The translations under genes and the position numbers were made by a program. Positions 15,852-24,844 of a stretch of DNA of 64,000 bases are shown here, one piece after another; within the stretch, counting starts at the first letter, position 1; every line of letters starts with the position of its first letter. Source of the stretch: an uncultured Ruminococcus sp. (lineage in GTDB: Bacteria > Bacillota > Clostridia > Oscillospirales > Acutalibacteraceae). Below the pieces are notes generated by a model. It was given only the letters and a program-made list of their open reading frames with translations, made no database searches and was not told the DNA's origin. The stretch is from positions 40,149 through 104,148 of the forward strand of contig CATXZD010000009.1 of the NCBI GenBank assembly GCA_958403905.1, given 5' to 3'.

Positions 15852-17438
15852 ATGAGTTCTTTAAAAGATGAAATATGCAAACGCAGAACCTTTGCGATTA
15901 TTTCGCACCCTGACGCAGGTAAAACAACGCTTACCGAAAAATTGTTGCTCTACGGCGGAGCAATTAACCTTGCCGGTTCGGTAAAGGGAAAAAGAACTGC
16001 AAAGCACGCCGTTTCAGACTGGATGGAAATTGAAAAGCAGCGTGGTATTTCAGTTACCTCGTCAGTTTTGCAGTTTAAGTATAACGGCTACTGCATTAAT
16101 ATTCTTGATACACCCGGTCATGAGGATTTCTCGGAGGATACCTACAGAACGCTTATGGCTGCTGATTCCGCGGTAATGGTAATTGACGGTTCAAAGGGTG
16201 TTGAGAAGCAGACAATAAAGCTCTTTAAAGTCTGCGTTATGCGTAATATTCCGATTATTACCTTTATAAACAAAATGGACCGAGATGCAAAAAATCCATT
16301 TGATTTGCTTGAAGATATCGAAAATGTTCTCGGAATCAACACATACCCAATAAACTGGCCTATTGGGTCAGGTAAAGAGTTTAAGGGTGTTTATGACAGA
16401 AACTCAAGAAAAATTCTTTCATTTACTGCAAATAACGGACAGAAAGAAGTTGAAAAGGAGGAACTTACTCTTGATGATCCGTCGCTTGAGGACACAATAG
16501 GCTATTATCACAAGCAGGATTTATTTGATGATATTGAACTTCTTGACGGAGCAGGCGATGAATTTGACATTGATGCCGTAAGAAACGGTAAGCTTACTCC
16601 TGTGTTTTTCGGTTCAGCTCTTACAAATTTTGGTGTCGAACCGTTCCTTGAGCAATTCTTAAATCTTACTACCTCACCCTTGCCGAGAGAAACAGTCAGC
16701 GAAGAAATTGACCCTATGTCTGAAGATTTTTCTGCATTTGTTTTTAAAATTCAGGCAAATATGAACAAGGCACACCGTGACAGAATTGCATTTATGAGAA
16801 TTTGCAGTGGTAAATTTGAAAAAAATATGGAAGTGTTCCACGTTCAGGGCAATAAAAAAATGCGCCTTTCCCAACCTCAGCAGATAATGGCACAGGAGAG
16901 AGAAATTGTTGATGAAGCATACGCAGGCGATATAATCGGTGTTTTTGATCCGGGTATTTTTTCAATCGGAGATACAATCTGTTCCGCAAATCATAAGGTG
17001 CAGTTCAAGGGGATTCCTACTTTTGCTCCCGAGCACTTTGCACTTGTGCGCCAAAAGGACACAATGAAGCGTAAGCAATTTATAAAGGGTACAAGTCAGA
17101 TTGCGCAGGAGGGTGCAATTCAGATTTTTCAAGAGCTTGATGCGGGTATGGAGGAAGTAATTGTCGGTGTTGTCGGCGTTCTTCAATTTGACGTTCTTAA
17201 ATACCGCCTTGAAAATGAGTACAATGTAGATATTATTATGGAATCACTTCCTTATGAATATATAAGATGGATTGTAAATGAAGATATTGACCCCAAAACG
17301 CTTGATCTTGCATCTGACACAAAGCGTATTCAAGATTTAAGGGGCAATCATTTATTACTCTTTACAAGCTACTGGAGCATTGACTGGGCACTTGAACATA
17401 ACAAAGAACTCAAGTTAAGAGAGTTCGGAACAAACTAA
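15852..17438 (+). CDS. prfC: Peptide chain release factor 3 PrfC
   Basis: Translational GTPase that recycles RF1/RF2 from the ribosome after termination. The protein is 528 aa, full length. G1 is HPDAGKTT, the switch II/G3 element is DTPGHEDFSEDT, G4 is NKMD; the segment MEIEKQRGISVTSS is the RF3/EF-G-type switch I. The C terminus retains the RF3-specific region (LRENYNVDI-like LENEYNVDIIMESLPYEYIRW). ATG has AAAGGA upstream. The decarboxylase gene follows after 19 bases. Confidence 0.97.
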   Translation: MSSLKDEICKRRTFAIISHPDAGKTTLTEKLLLYGGAINLAGSVKGKRTAKHAVSDWMEIEKQRGISVTSSVLQFKYNGYCINILDTPGHEDFSEDTYRTLMAADSAVMVIDGSKGVEKQTIKLFKVCVMRNIPIITFINKMDRDAKNPFDLLEDIENVLGINTYPINWPIGSGKEFKGVYDRNSRKILSFTANNGQKEVEKEELTLDDPSLEDTIGYYHKQDLFDDIELLDGAGDEFDIDAVRNGKLTPVFFGSALTNFGVEPFLEQFLNLTTSPLPRETVSEEIDPMSEDFSAFVFKIQANMNKAHRDRIAFMRICSGKFEKNMEVFHVQGNKKMRLSQPQQIMAQEREIVDEAYAGDIIGVFDPGIFSIGDTICSANHKVQFKGIPTFAPEHFALVRQKDTMKRKQFIKGTSQIAQEGAIQIFQELDAGMEEVIVGVVGVLQFDVLKYRLENEYNVDIIMESLPYEYIRWIVNEDIDPKTLDLASDTKRIQDLRGNHLLLFTSYWSIDWALEHNKELKLREFGTN

Positions 17439-17457
17439 TAATAAATTTGGAGGATAT

Positions 17458-18870
17458 ATGCTGTACGATAAGCTGAAAAATTACAAAGACTGCGGCATAT
17501 ATCCTTTTCATATGCCCGGTCATAAGAGAAACGATATCTTAAATGGCGGTTTACTGCCATATGAAATTGATTTGACCGAGATTGACGGATTTGATAATCT
17601 GCATAATGCATGCGGTTGTATAAAAGATATTGAACAAAAAGCAGAAAAACTCTATGGTGTTAATCATTCATTTCTCCTTGTCAACGGTGCAACGGGTGGA
17701 ATATTGTCATCAATCCGTTCAATGACAAATTACGGAGATAAGATTGTTGTTGCCAGAAACAGTCATAAGTCTGTTTACAATGCAATTGAGCTTTGCGGGC
17801 TTAATCCTGAGTACATTTTACCTGAATATGATGAGCGTTATGGCATTTTTACATCTGTTTCAGTAGCAAAACTTAAAAAATTATTATGTGCAAACCCGGA
17901 TACCAAGCTTGTCATAATAACTTCACCGACATATGAGGGCGTAGTATCTGACATTAAAGTTATTGCTGACGTTTGTCACAGCCACGGTGCAATGCTTTTT
18001 GTTGATGCAGCACACGGAGCACATTTTCCTTTTTCAGATAAATTTCCCTGCGAAGCTGTAAGATGCGGTGCTGACGCAGCAGTTGTCAGTTTGCATAAAA
18101 CATTGCCGTCACTTACTCAAACCGCCTTGTTACTTACCGATAATTTAGAAATATCTGAAAAATTGAAGGAAAATCTTTCAATTTTTGAAACAAGCAGTCC
18201 ATCCTATATCCTAATGAGTGCAATTGAAAATTGTCTCGACTTTATTTTTTACAACAAAGACGATTTCAAAGTTTATACTGAAAAGTTAGCTGATTTCTAT
18301 AGCAAAACAAAGTCGCTTAAAAATCTTTCAATTTTATATAATGATAAATCATTTCTTGAACAATGCTTTGATTATGACTTTGGAAAAATAGTAATTTCAA
18401 CTGCTAAATTAACAATCAGCGGAACCGAACTTGCAATGCTTTTAAGACAAAAATATAAAATTGAAACGGAAATGGCGTATACTGATTATGTAATCGCTAT
18501 GACTTCTGTGTGCGATACTGATGAGGGTTTTGGCAGATTAATTAACGCTTTGTTCGAAATTGACAGCTCGATTTCAAAAAGTAATAAACCTATGTTAATT
18601 TATAAATTTAATCAAACTCCGAAGTGCAGTTTTTATGCATATCAGAAAAGCAAACATCGTGCAGAAAAAATATTATTAAAAAATGCACAAGGATTGGCTT
18701 CACTTGAATACGTATGGGCATATCCTCCCGGAATACCGCTTATTGTACCCGGAGAGATTGTAACAAAAGAATTAATAAGTCAGATTAATCTTCTGGTTTC
18801 GAACAATATTCAAATAAATTCAACAAAAAATTCTATGCCTGACTACATATATGCCGCTGAAAATGATTGA
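17458..18870 (+). CDS. Orn/Lys/Arg decarboxylase family protein (fold type I PLP)
   Basis: 470-aa PLP enzyme of the SpeA/CadA/YaaO group. The start PFHMPGHKRN is diagnostic for the family; NGATGGILSSI, VDAAHGAHF (PLP-ring Asp and His) and VVSLHKTLPSLTQ (Schiff-base Lys after His) follow, and the C-terminal domain contains YPPGIPLIVPGE. The likely reaction is decarboxylation of arginine, lysine or ornithine to a polyamine precursor; the substrate cannot be set from sequence. GGAGG lies 4-5 bases before the ATG. It is the short form (no N-terminal wing domain) common in Firmicutes. Confidence 0.88.
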   Translation: MLYDKLKNYKDCGIYPFHMPGHKRNDILNGGLLPYEIDLTEIDGFDNLHNACGCIKDIEQKAEKLYGVNHSFLLVNGATGGILSSIRSMTNYGDKIVVARNSHKSVYNAIELCGLNPEYILPEYDERYGIFTSVSVAKLKKLLCANPDTKLVIITSPTYEGVVSDIKVIADVCHSHGAMLFVDAAHGAHFPFSDKFPCEAVRCGADAAVVSLHKTLPSLTQTALLLTDNLEISEKLKENLSIFETSSPSYILMSAIENCLDFIFYNKDDFKVYTEKLADFYSKTKSLKNLSILYNDKSFLEQCFDYDFGKIVISTAKLTISGTELAMLLRQKYKIETEMAYTDYVIAMTSVCDTDEGFGRLINALFEIDSSISKSNKPMLIYKFNQTPKCSFYAYQKSKHRAEKILLKNAQGLASLEYVWAYPPGIPLIVPGEIVTKELISQINLLVSNNIQINSTKNSMPDYIYAAEND

Positions 18871-18929
18871 CAAATAATCAAGACTGTGGTAAGATTTATT
18901 TATAAATTCTTACAAGGAGAATGATTACA

Positions 18930-19082
18930 ATGAAAAGAATTAAAACTATTGAAACTCGTGACCTTAAGAAGAGCGTTAAGACAGGCGGCTGCGGCGAGTG
19001 CCAGACTTCATGTCAGTCAGCTTGTAAAACTTCATGCGGCGTTGCTAACCAGCAGTGCGAAAAATGCTTAAGCGAGAAATAA
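18930..19082 (+). CDS. scfA: SCIFF ranthipeptide precursor (seven cysteines)
   Basis: 50-aa peptide: MKRIKTIETRDLKKSVKTGG leader, then a core with CGECQTSCQSACKTSCGVAN and a tail QQCEKC. This is the SCIFF (six cysteines in forty-five residues) family that is near universal in Clostridia and is converted to a thioether-bridged ranthipeptide by the adjacent radical SAM maturase. Cysteines are at 21, 24, 28, 32, 36, 43 and 46; the last one is additional to the usual six. AAGGAGA precedes the ATG. An attenuator-like hairpin stands between it and the maturase gene. Confidence 0.95.
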   Translation: MKRIKTIETRDLKKSVKTGGCGECQTSCQSACKTSCGVANQQCEKCLSEK

Positions 19083-19110
19083 TTTTAATTTATTAGATTA
19101 AGGATTCAAC

Positions 19111-19147
19111 AGCCGTTTTACCTTGAGGTTTAACGGCTTTCCTTTTG
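19111..19147 (+). terminator. Hairpin between SCIFF precursor and maturase
   Basis: AGCCGTTTTACC pairs with GGTTTAACGGCT and is followed by TTCCTTTTG. A leaky terminator here would let the precursor be made in excess over its enzyme. Confidence 0.75.
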
Positions 19148-19163
19148 TCAAAATGGAGATAAT

Positions 19164-20537
19164 ATGATACATCAGTACAAACTTAACGGATACAATATAG
19201 TGCTTGACGTTTTCAGCGGCAGTGTTCACAGCGTGGACGAGCTTGCTTACGACATAATTGAAATGTATGAAAATAATGACAGAGATACTATTGTCAGAAC
19301 AATGCTTGAAAAATACGCCGACAATACTGAAATAACAGAGCAGGAAATTAACGATTGTATAGATGACGTTGAAGAACTAAAAAAGCAAGAAAAACTTTTT
19401 ACCTATGATAAATACGAAAATCTTGCCTTTGATTTTAAGGCGAGAAATACTGTTATTAAAGCACTTTGTCTGCATATAGCGCACACCTGCAATCTTAACT
19501 GTGAATACTGCTTTGCGAGTCAGGGTAAGTATCATGGTGAAAGAGCGCTTATGAGCTTTGAAACAGGCAAGAGAGCTATTGATTTTCTTGTTGAAAATTC
19601 AGGAAGCAGGGTAAACCTTGAGGTTGACTTCTTCGGCGGAGAGCCTCTTATGAATTTTGACGTTGTAAAGCAAATTGTCGCATATGCAAGAAGCATTGAA
19701 AAAGAAAAAAATAAAAATTTTAGATTTACTCTCACAACTAACGGAATGCTAATTGATGATGACGTAATAGAATTTGCAAACAAAGAATGTCACAATGTGG
19801 TTTTGAGCCTTGACGGAAGAAAAGAGATTCACGATAATCTTCGCAAAACATCTAACGGAAAAGGCAGTTATGATATTATTGTTCCTAAATTTCAGGACTT
19901 TGTCAAAAAGAGGGGCAATAAGGGTTACTATGTCCGCGGTACATTCACACATAATAACACTGATTTTACAAACGATATTTTTCATATGGCTGATCTCGGG
20001 TTTACCGAGCTTTCTATGGAACCTGTTGTTTGTGCGCCTGAAGATCCATACGCTCTTACATATGATGACTTGCCTGTTCTTTTTGAGCAATACGAAATTC
20101 TTGCAAAGGATATGTTAAGACGTGAAAAAGAGGGCAGCCCTATTACTTTCTATCACTATATGATAGATTTAACAGGTGGTCCCTGCATTTATAAGCGTAT
20201 TTCAGGTTGTGGTTCGGGCACGGAATATATGGCTGTTACCCCTTGGGGTGAGCTTTATCCCTGCCATCAGTTTGTTGGTGACCCTAAATACAGTCTTGGA
20301 AATATTTATGATGGAATTACAAATACTGAAATTCAGAATGAATTTAAGCTTTGTAATGCATACGCAAGAGAGGATTGCAAGGATTGTTGGGCAAAACTAT
20401 ATTGCAGCGGCGGTTGTGCGGCAAACGCATACCACGCAACAGGCTCAATAAGCGGAATTTATAAATACGGCTGCAAATTGTTTAAAAAGAGAATTGAATG
20501 TGCAATTATGATGAAGGTTGCACAGGCTGAAGAATAA
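19164..20537 (+). CDS. scfB: SCIFF radical SAM maturase
   Basis: 457-aa radical SAM-SPASM enzyme that forms Cys-to-residue thioether bonds in the SCIFF precursor. An N-terminal precursor-recognition (RRE-like) region occupies about residues 1-90, the radical SAM motif CNLNCEYCFA follows near residue 112, and the SPASM domain has GCGSGTEYMAVTPWGELYPC and CKDCWAKLYCSGGC cysteine clusters for two auxiliary 4Fe-4S centres. ATG has GGAG upstream. It pairs with the precursor 80 bases upstream; CAC..CSGGCAANAY at the end is typical of this subfamily. Confidence 0.96.
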   Translation: MIHQYKLNGYNIVLDVFSGSVHSVDELAYDIIEMYENNDRDTIVRTMLEKYADNTEITEQEINDCIDDVEELKKQEKLFTYDKYENLAFDFKARNTVIKALCLHIAHTCNLNCEYCFASQGKYHGERALMSFETGKRAIDFLVENSGSRVNLEVDFFGGEPLMNFDVVKQIVAYARSIEKEKNKNFRFTLTTNGMLIDDDVIEFANKECHNVVLSLDGRKEIHDNLRKTSNGKGSYDIIVPKFQDFVKKRGNKGYYVRGTFTHNNTDFTNDIFHMADLGFTELSMEPVVCAPEDPYALTYDDLPVLFEQYEILAKDMLRREKEGSPITFYHYMIDLTGGPCIYKRISGCGSGTEYMAVTPWGELYPCHQFVGDPKYSLGNIYDGITNTEIQNEFKLCNAYAREDCKDCWAKLYCSGGCAANAYHATGSISGIYKYGCKLFKKRIECAIMMKVAQAEE

Positions 20538-20569
20538 TAAAATTGGCAGGTAAAATCACCTGCCGATTT

Positions 20570-21412
20570 TTATATAAATATTCTCATAATATTTGCTGTT
20601 ATCAAACATAGTATAATGCCTATCATGGTAGGGAGTATAGCAGAAACGAGAGTCCATTTCAGGCTTCCCGTTTCTTTTTTTATTGTCAGACAGGTTGTTG
20701 AACAAGGAAAATGCATAATGCACATAATCATTGTGCATACCGCAGTAATAACTGTCCAACCGTTAGCTGAGAATAATTCCAATAGCTGCTCATAACTTGT
20801 AAAGTCAACCAAAGTGCCGCTTGCCATATATGACATAATTATTATCGGAATAACAGTTTCATTTGCAGGGAATCCGAGTATAAACGCCATTACTATTACA
20901 CCGTCAAGACCGATTAATTGACCGAATGGGTTGAGAAAGTCTGTGCAATATGAAAGGATAGATACATTCCCAATGTAAATATTCGCTGTCAGCCAAATAA
21001 TTGCACCTGCCGGTGCAGCTACTATTACGGCTCTTCCCAGCACAAAAAGTGTTCGGTCAAGCATAGAACGAACAATAGTTTTCAAAATCTGAGGTTTTCG
21101 GTAGGGGGGAAGTTCTAACGCAAATCCCGTCGGTTCTCCTTTTGCTACGGTAATTGACAACAGCTTTGATACAAGAAGCGTCAAGAGCACGCAAAGCACT
21201 ATTATTCCCAGCAAAATTGCGGCAACTTCAATTGATGAAATAATGCCAAAAGCACTTCCGGCAAAAAACATCATAATAATTGCTATCAATGTCGGAAATC
21301 TTCCATTGCAAGGCATAAAATTATTAGTAAGAATTGCAATAAGTCGCTCTTGTGGAGATTCAATAATTCTGCATCCTGTCACACCGCAGGCATTACACCC
21401 GATTCCCATAGC
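20570..21412 (-). pseudogene. feoB: Ferrous iron transporter FeoB, C-terminal part (separated by insertion)
   Basis: These 280 codons are the second half of FeoB, the GTP-dependent Fe(II) importer. They begin AMGIGCNACGVTGCRIIESP, the first part of the second Gate/nucleoside-recognition domain, and contain about seven membrane segments, including FMPCNGRFPTLI and FPANETVIPIIIM. The 5' half of the gene is at 35250-36327; the codons join in frame if the element at 21413-35247 is removed. On its own this piece lacks a G domain. A TTG at 21415 gives an open start, but no ribosome site supports independent translation, so I treat it as disrupted. Confidence 0.88.
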
Positions 21413-21436
21413 CAATGTATGTTACTGACCGTATGC
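21400..21436. other. Left attachment junction of the 13.8-kb element
   Basis: feoB sequence ends and element sequence begins at the dinucleotide CA (TG on the feoB strand) at 21413-21414. The element arm 21415-21436 (ATGTATGTTACTGACCGTATGC) is an imperfect inverted copy of the arm at 35226-35247. Confidence 0.8.
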
Positions 21437-21446
21437 GTAAAAATGG

Positions 21447-23069
21447 CTATTTTCCTACATATTTTGCAATATATGGCTTATTTATGAACCTAAAAAATAT
21501 GGATATTTTTTGATGTTTTATTTTACCCTTTTTAGTCTTTGTATAGTACCCCTGACTTACTTCAATTCTGTCAATAAGTCTGAATAATAAATCTTGGTCT
21601 AACTCCTTAATGTCTGTATATTCATCAACAAGTTTGAAAAAATCCAAATATGAGTTATCATTTTCTTTTTTTCTGCTTTCCTGTATTCTTTTTATTTTTT
21701 CACTTGTTATCTTTCTTTCATTCTCATATTTAGATAACAGTTTATCAAATGTTTCAGCAGAAATTTTATTATTAAAATTATCCTCATATATTTTTTCAAT
21801 CTTTTTATCAATTTCCGCTGATTTTTTATTCAGATTTTCAAGTTCGGATTTTGAATTTTCTTTCTTGCTTGATTTATCAAGTTCTTTTTTTATTGATAAA
21901 ACTAACTTCTCTTTATCTTCTTTTGATAATGCAAGTTGTTGTTGAATTGATTTTAATACAATATCATAAAGCACATTATAATCAATAAAATGATTTGTAC
22001 ATGCTGATGTGCCATACAGCTTATACCCACCGCAAGCAAGATTAGCAGGAGAATCTTTTTTTCGTGTACCGACCGTTGACATACTTTTGCCACAATCGGC
22101 ACATATAGCAATACCTGAAAAGATGTTTTTAAATCCCTTGCTTTTTTGACAAGTTCTGCTTTTTGTGTATCTTTGTACAAGCTCAAATGTATTCTTGTCA
22201 ATAATAGGGGAGTGGGTATTTTCAACTATAATCCAATCTTCTCTTGGATTATTAACCGTAACCTTACTTTTAAAAGAAATCTTTGTTGTTTTCTTCTGTG
22301 CTGTGTGACCTATATATGCAACGCTTTTAAGAATTTTAGATACAGTTGCAGAAGTCCAACGCTTATTTTTATACTTAGGGTAACTGTCCAAACTTAGATT
22401 GTGCTTTTCACACCGATACATAATAGGGGTTATTATGCCCTTGTTATTTAGATGTGTTGCAATATCTGTAGGTCTTTTACCAATAGAAGCCATATTAAAA
22501 ATTTCTTTTACTATTGGGGCAACCTCTTCATCAATTACAAGATGATTTTTATTATCAGGGTCTTTCTTGTAACCGTATGGGGCAAAATTACCTATATAGT
22601 AACCGTCTTTCATTCTGGCTAAAAAAGATGAACGGATTTTTTTTGAAATATCCCTTGCATACATTTCATTTATGACATTTTTAAAAGGTGCAATGTCGTT
22701 ATATGGGCTGTTTGAATCGTAGCCGTCATTAATAGCTATGTAACGAACACCTTTAGAGGGAAAATATATTTCTGTATATTGTCCTGCTGTAATGTAATCT
22801 CTGCCAAGTCTTGAAAGGTCTTTTGTAAGGACAAGGTTAATTTTTTTATCTTCAATATCTTGTATCATTCTTTTAAAGTTTGGTCGGTCAAAATTAGTTC
22901 CGCTAAAACCATCATCAATATATTCATCATAAACTATAAATCCATTTTCTTTAGCATAAGACAAAAGTATTTTTCTTTGTGTTGTAATACTTGAGCTTTC
23001 AGCAGTTCCGTCATCTCGTGATAATCTCATATACAGTCCTGCAATATACATTTTCTTTCTTTCCTGCAT
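21447..23069 (-). CDS. Large serine recombinase
   Basis: 540-aa site-specific recombinase of the TnpX/TndX type. The resolvase domain begins GLYMRLSRDDG with the catalytic serine near residue 17 and has RLGRDYITAGQYTE downstream; a Recombinase domain (PYGYKKDPDNKNHL region), a zinc ribbon (CADCGKSM...CGG...C) and a long charged coiled coil (about residues 390-490) follow. The start 23069 has AAAGGAGG 5-6 bases upstream. It lies 11 bases inside the left arm of the element, the usual place for the integrating enzyme. It should catalyse integration into and excision from feoB. Confidence 0.95.
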   Translation of the reverse strand: MQERKKMYIAGLYMRLSRDDGTAESSSITTQRKILLSYAKENGFIVYDEYIDDGFSGTNFDRPNFKRMIQDIEDKKINLVLTKDLSRLGRDYITAGQYTEIYFPSKGVRYIAINDGYDSNSPYNDIAPFKNVINEMYARDISKKIRSSFLARMKDGYYIGNFAPYGYKKDPDNKNHLVIDEEVAPIVKEIFNMASIGKRPTDIATHLNNKGIITPIMYRCEKHNLSLDSYPKYKNKRWTSATVSKILKSVAYIGHTAQKKTTKISFKSKVTVNNPREDWIIVENTHSPIIDKNTFELVQRYTKSRTCQKSKGFKNIFSGIAICADCGKSMSTVGTRKKDSPANLACGGYKLYGTSACTNHFIDYNVLYDIVLKSIQQQLALSKEDKEKLVLSIKKELDKSSKKENSKSELENLNKKSAEIDKKIEKIYEDNFNNKISAETFDKLLSKYENERKITSEKIKRIQESRKKENDNSYLDFFKLVDEYTDIKELDQDLLFRLIDRIEVSQGYYTKTKKGKIKHQKISIFFRFINKPYIAKYVGK

Positions 23070-23108
23070 TTTTATCCTCCTTTCAAAGTTACTAATCATA
23101 AATTACTT

Positions 23109-23249
23109 TTACTGCAAAGGTTTGATTTTTGTAATTACATAATCTTTTAATATTTCAAGTAGTGTTTGATTTCCTAAAAAATTAACTTCGACAGTATATT
23201 CATACTCATTGCCGTTTTCAAATTCTTGATAATCACAAGAATTATTCAA
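23109..23249 (-). CDS. Small TnpW-like protein
   Basis: 46-aa frame with TTG start: acidic first half (YQEFENGNEYEYTVEVNFLG) followed by NQTLLEILKDYVITKIKPLQ. Small proteins of this shape, called TnpW, often precede large serine recombinases in clostridial transposons. GGTGAT-type sequence precedes the start. Function is unknown; the assignment rests on position and composition and is tentative. Confidence 0.45.
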   Translation of the reverse strand: MNNSCDYQEFENGNEYEYTVEVNFLGNQTLLEILKDYVITKIKPLQ

Positions 23250-23308
23250 AAATCATCACCCATTAAGTATATGAAAAAATTTCCCTTATGTTTACAATAA
23301 CAAAAGGC

Positions 23309-23346
23309 AAGCAAAGAGAATTTGCAAAATTTCTCATTGCTTGCTT
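23309..23346. terminator. Hairpin between the small protein and the tyrosine recombinase
   Basis: AAGCAAAGAGAA pairs imperfectly with TTCTCATTGCTT, flanked by AT-rich sequence. Confidence 0.4.
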
Positions 23347-23356
23347 ATTAACACGT

Positions 23357-23414
23357 ATACAAAACAAAAAAGCAACGGTTACGATTAATTTCAAGTAACT
23401 GTTGCTTTTGTTTT
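23357..23414. terminator. Long bidirectional terminator-like inverted repeat
   Basis: A 22-24-base arm (core AAAGCAACGGTTAC) faces its complement across about 12 bases, with A-run and T-run at the outer ends. It closes the tyrosine recombinase gene. Confidence 0.7.
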
Positions 23415-23425
23415 GTATATAACTT

Positions 23426-24368
23426 TTATTTTCCTTTAATTGCTTTCTTTTGGTGGTTTAATGATTGTAAAGGGTCGTATTTTGGATAGTTAATATTGAT
23501 ATTTGGATTAAACTCGTCGATATATTCAAGACTCATATATAAAGTTTTATGACCTAATAATGTTTTTACATCATAAATATCTGCTCCTTGTTGAATAACT
23601 TTTCTGGCAAAAGTATGGCGATATAAATGAGTTGAGGTCTTTCTGACACCTCTTGATAAATTATATTTTCTTATTGTTTCTGAAAAACCATAAAGAGTAA
23701 ATTGTTCATTATATATATTACAAAATAGATAATCTTCAGGTTCGCCACCTCGCTTTGATAAATATTCTTGTAATATAGGGCGAAGAAAAGGAGATATAGG
23801 AAATAATTGTTGTTTATGATTTTTTGTTTTTCTAAGTATAACAACATTATTGTCTAAATCAACATCTTTGATTTTTATATTTCTTACAGTAGAAGCTCGA
23901 TTACCAGTTGCTAAAAGATACATAGTAATTACCCAATTCCTGTATTCAGTGAATTTACATTTTCTTAAATTTGGTTTTCGTGTAAGTATAGCTAACTCTT
24001 CATCTGTATATATTTCCTTTACCTTTTTAGTTACAGTAATTAAATCCATTTTAAAAGGCTTCATATATCCAAGTTCAATACAAAAGTTAAAAAATGCTTT
24101 AATTCCTTTCAATCTTGTATTTACGGTTACATCTTGTATATTTTGCTTTAATAAAAAATCTCTATATCCAATATACACTTCTTTTGTAACATTAATACAA
24201 TAATCATTAAGATCATAAAATTTTCCGAAAGAAATCAATACAATTATGATAATATCTCATTGTATCTTTTGATCTGTTTACAGATTGTTTGCAAAACAAA
24301 TATTCATCAAATGCATTTTGTATTGTTGGAGAAGCTAAATTAATTTGATTGTTTAAATTTTTTCTCAT
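23426..24368 (-). pseudogene. Tyrosine recombinase with a frameshift
   Basis: XerC/D-like integrase. The C-terminal 270 codons carry the catalytic set: Arg in TGNRASTV, HLYRH and the nucleophile in MSLEYID. The N-terminal SAM-like part (start ATG 24368 with AAGGGGGA upstream; RKNLNNQINLASPTIQNAFD) is in another frame. The two frames meet near 24235, where TTTCTTTC has one T too many: deleting it would restore IDFFGKFYDLND. So the gene is probably inactivated, unless this is a sequencing error or frameshifting occurs. It sits beside the tRNA-Thr 3' half at 24542, which looks like its own attachment site. Confidence 0.8.
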
Positions 24369-24419
24369 AATAAATCCCCCTTAAAATCATATTGTTTCAA
24401 TGAAAATTTATTACAAAAA

Positions 24420-24461
24420 GAGCAAGAGACTTGTCGAAAAAACGATAAAAGTCTCTTGCTC
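24420..24461. repeat. Perfect 13-bp inverted repeat
   Basis: GAGCAAGAGACTT and AAGTCTCTTGCTC enclose a 16-base loop that can itself pair (GTCG/CGAT). It lies upstream of the frameshifted recombinase and may be a terminator or arm-type site. Confidence 0.6.
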
Positions 24462-24490
24462 GATTTAATTAATATGTTCAAAAAATTATG

Positions 24491-24528
24491 TAGTCCAAGC
24501 AATAGGCTTGTCCTACTTGCTTGGACTA
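24491..24528. repeat. Perfect 12-bp inverted repeat
   Basis: TAGTCCAAGCAA and TTGCTTGGACTA enclose 14 bases, 13 bases before the tRNA-Thr 3' half. Confidence 0.6.
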
Positions 24529-24541
24529 TAATAAATGTTCT

Positions 24542-24586
24542 TGGAGCTTGAAGTCAGAGTCGAACTGACGACCTACGGTTTACAAG
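24542..24586 (-). other. tRNA-Thr(TGT) 3' half, probable attP of a tyrosine recombinase
   Basis: On the minus strand the 45 bases run from the anticodon loop CTTGTAA through ACCGT, variable loop, a perfect T arm (GTCAG TTCGACT CTGAC), TTCAAGC, T and CCA. This is the 3' half of a threonine tRNA. The 5' half of a normal tRNA is missing, although an exact complement of the acceptor strand (TTCAAGC on plus) occurs at 24656-24662, giving a possible 121-base tRNA-like structure. tRNA 3' halves of this kind serve as attP for integrases that restore the target tRNA. The gene-free stretch 24369-24844 holds this, two inverted repeats and the promoter at 24815. Confidence 0.65.
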
Positions 24587-24814
24587 TAATTAGTAAATTT
24601 GGACAGACTTACCGGTAATATATTTCACATAATAAAGTTGTATAAAGCCTATTATTTCAAGCTCATTCTATTATAGCTTTTCTGAACAAGAGACTATTTT
24701 TGTGTTAAACATTGAAACATTATTTCTATTAAAATAGTATCAAATAAAATCTTTATTGTCAATATTATTCTCAAAAAGAAATATTTTTTTAAATTTATAT
24801 AAAGTATTTTATGG

Positions 24815-24820
24815 TATAAT
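24815..24820 (+). promoter_or_regulatory. Extended -10 promoter of the HEPN-motif gene
   Basis: TGGTATAAT, an extended -10 element, 24 bases before the start codon. Confidence 0.55.
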
Positions 24821-24844
24821 GAATTTGAAAGGAAGCGATAAATT

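Noticed and set aside
20570..21415. Independent membrane protein gene starting at TTG 21415
   Set aside because: It has no ribosome site, starts exactly at the element junction and reads as the second half of FeoB; it is better explained as a severed 3' part.
24542..24662. A functional ordinary tRNA-Thr gene
   Set aside because: The T arm and anticodon loop are present, but the D arm and the 5' strand of the anticodon stem are not; only the 3' half is tRNA-like.
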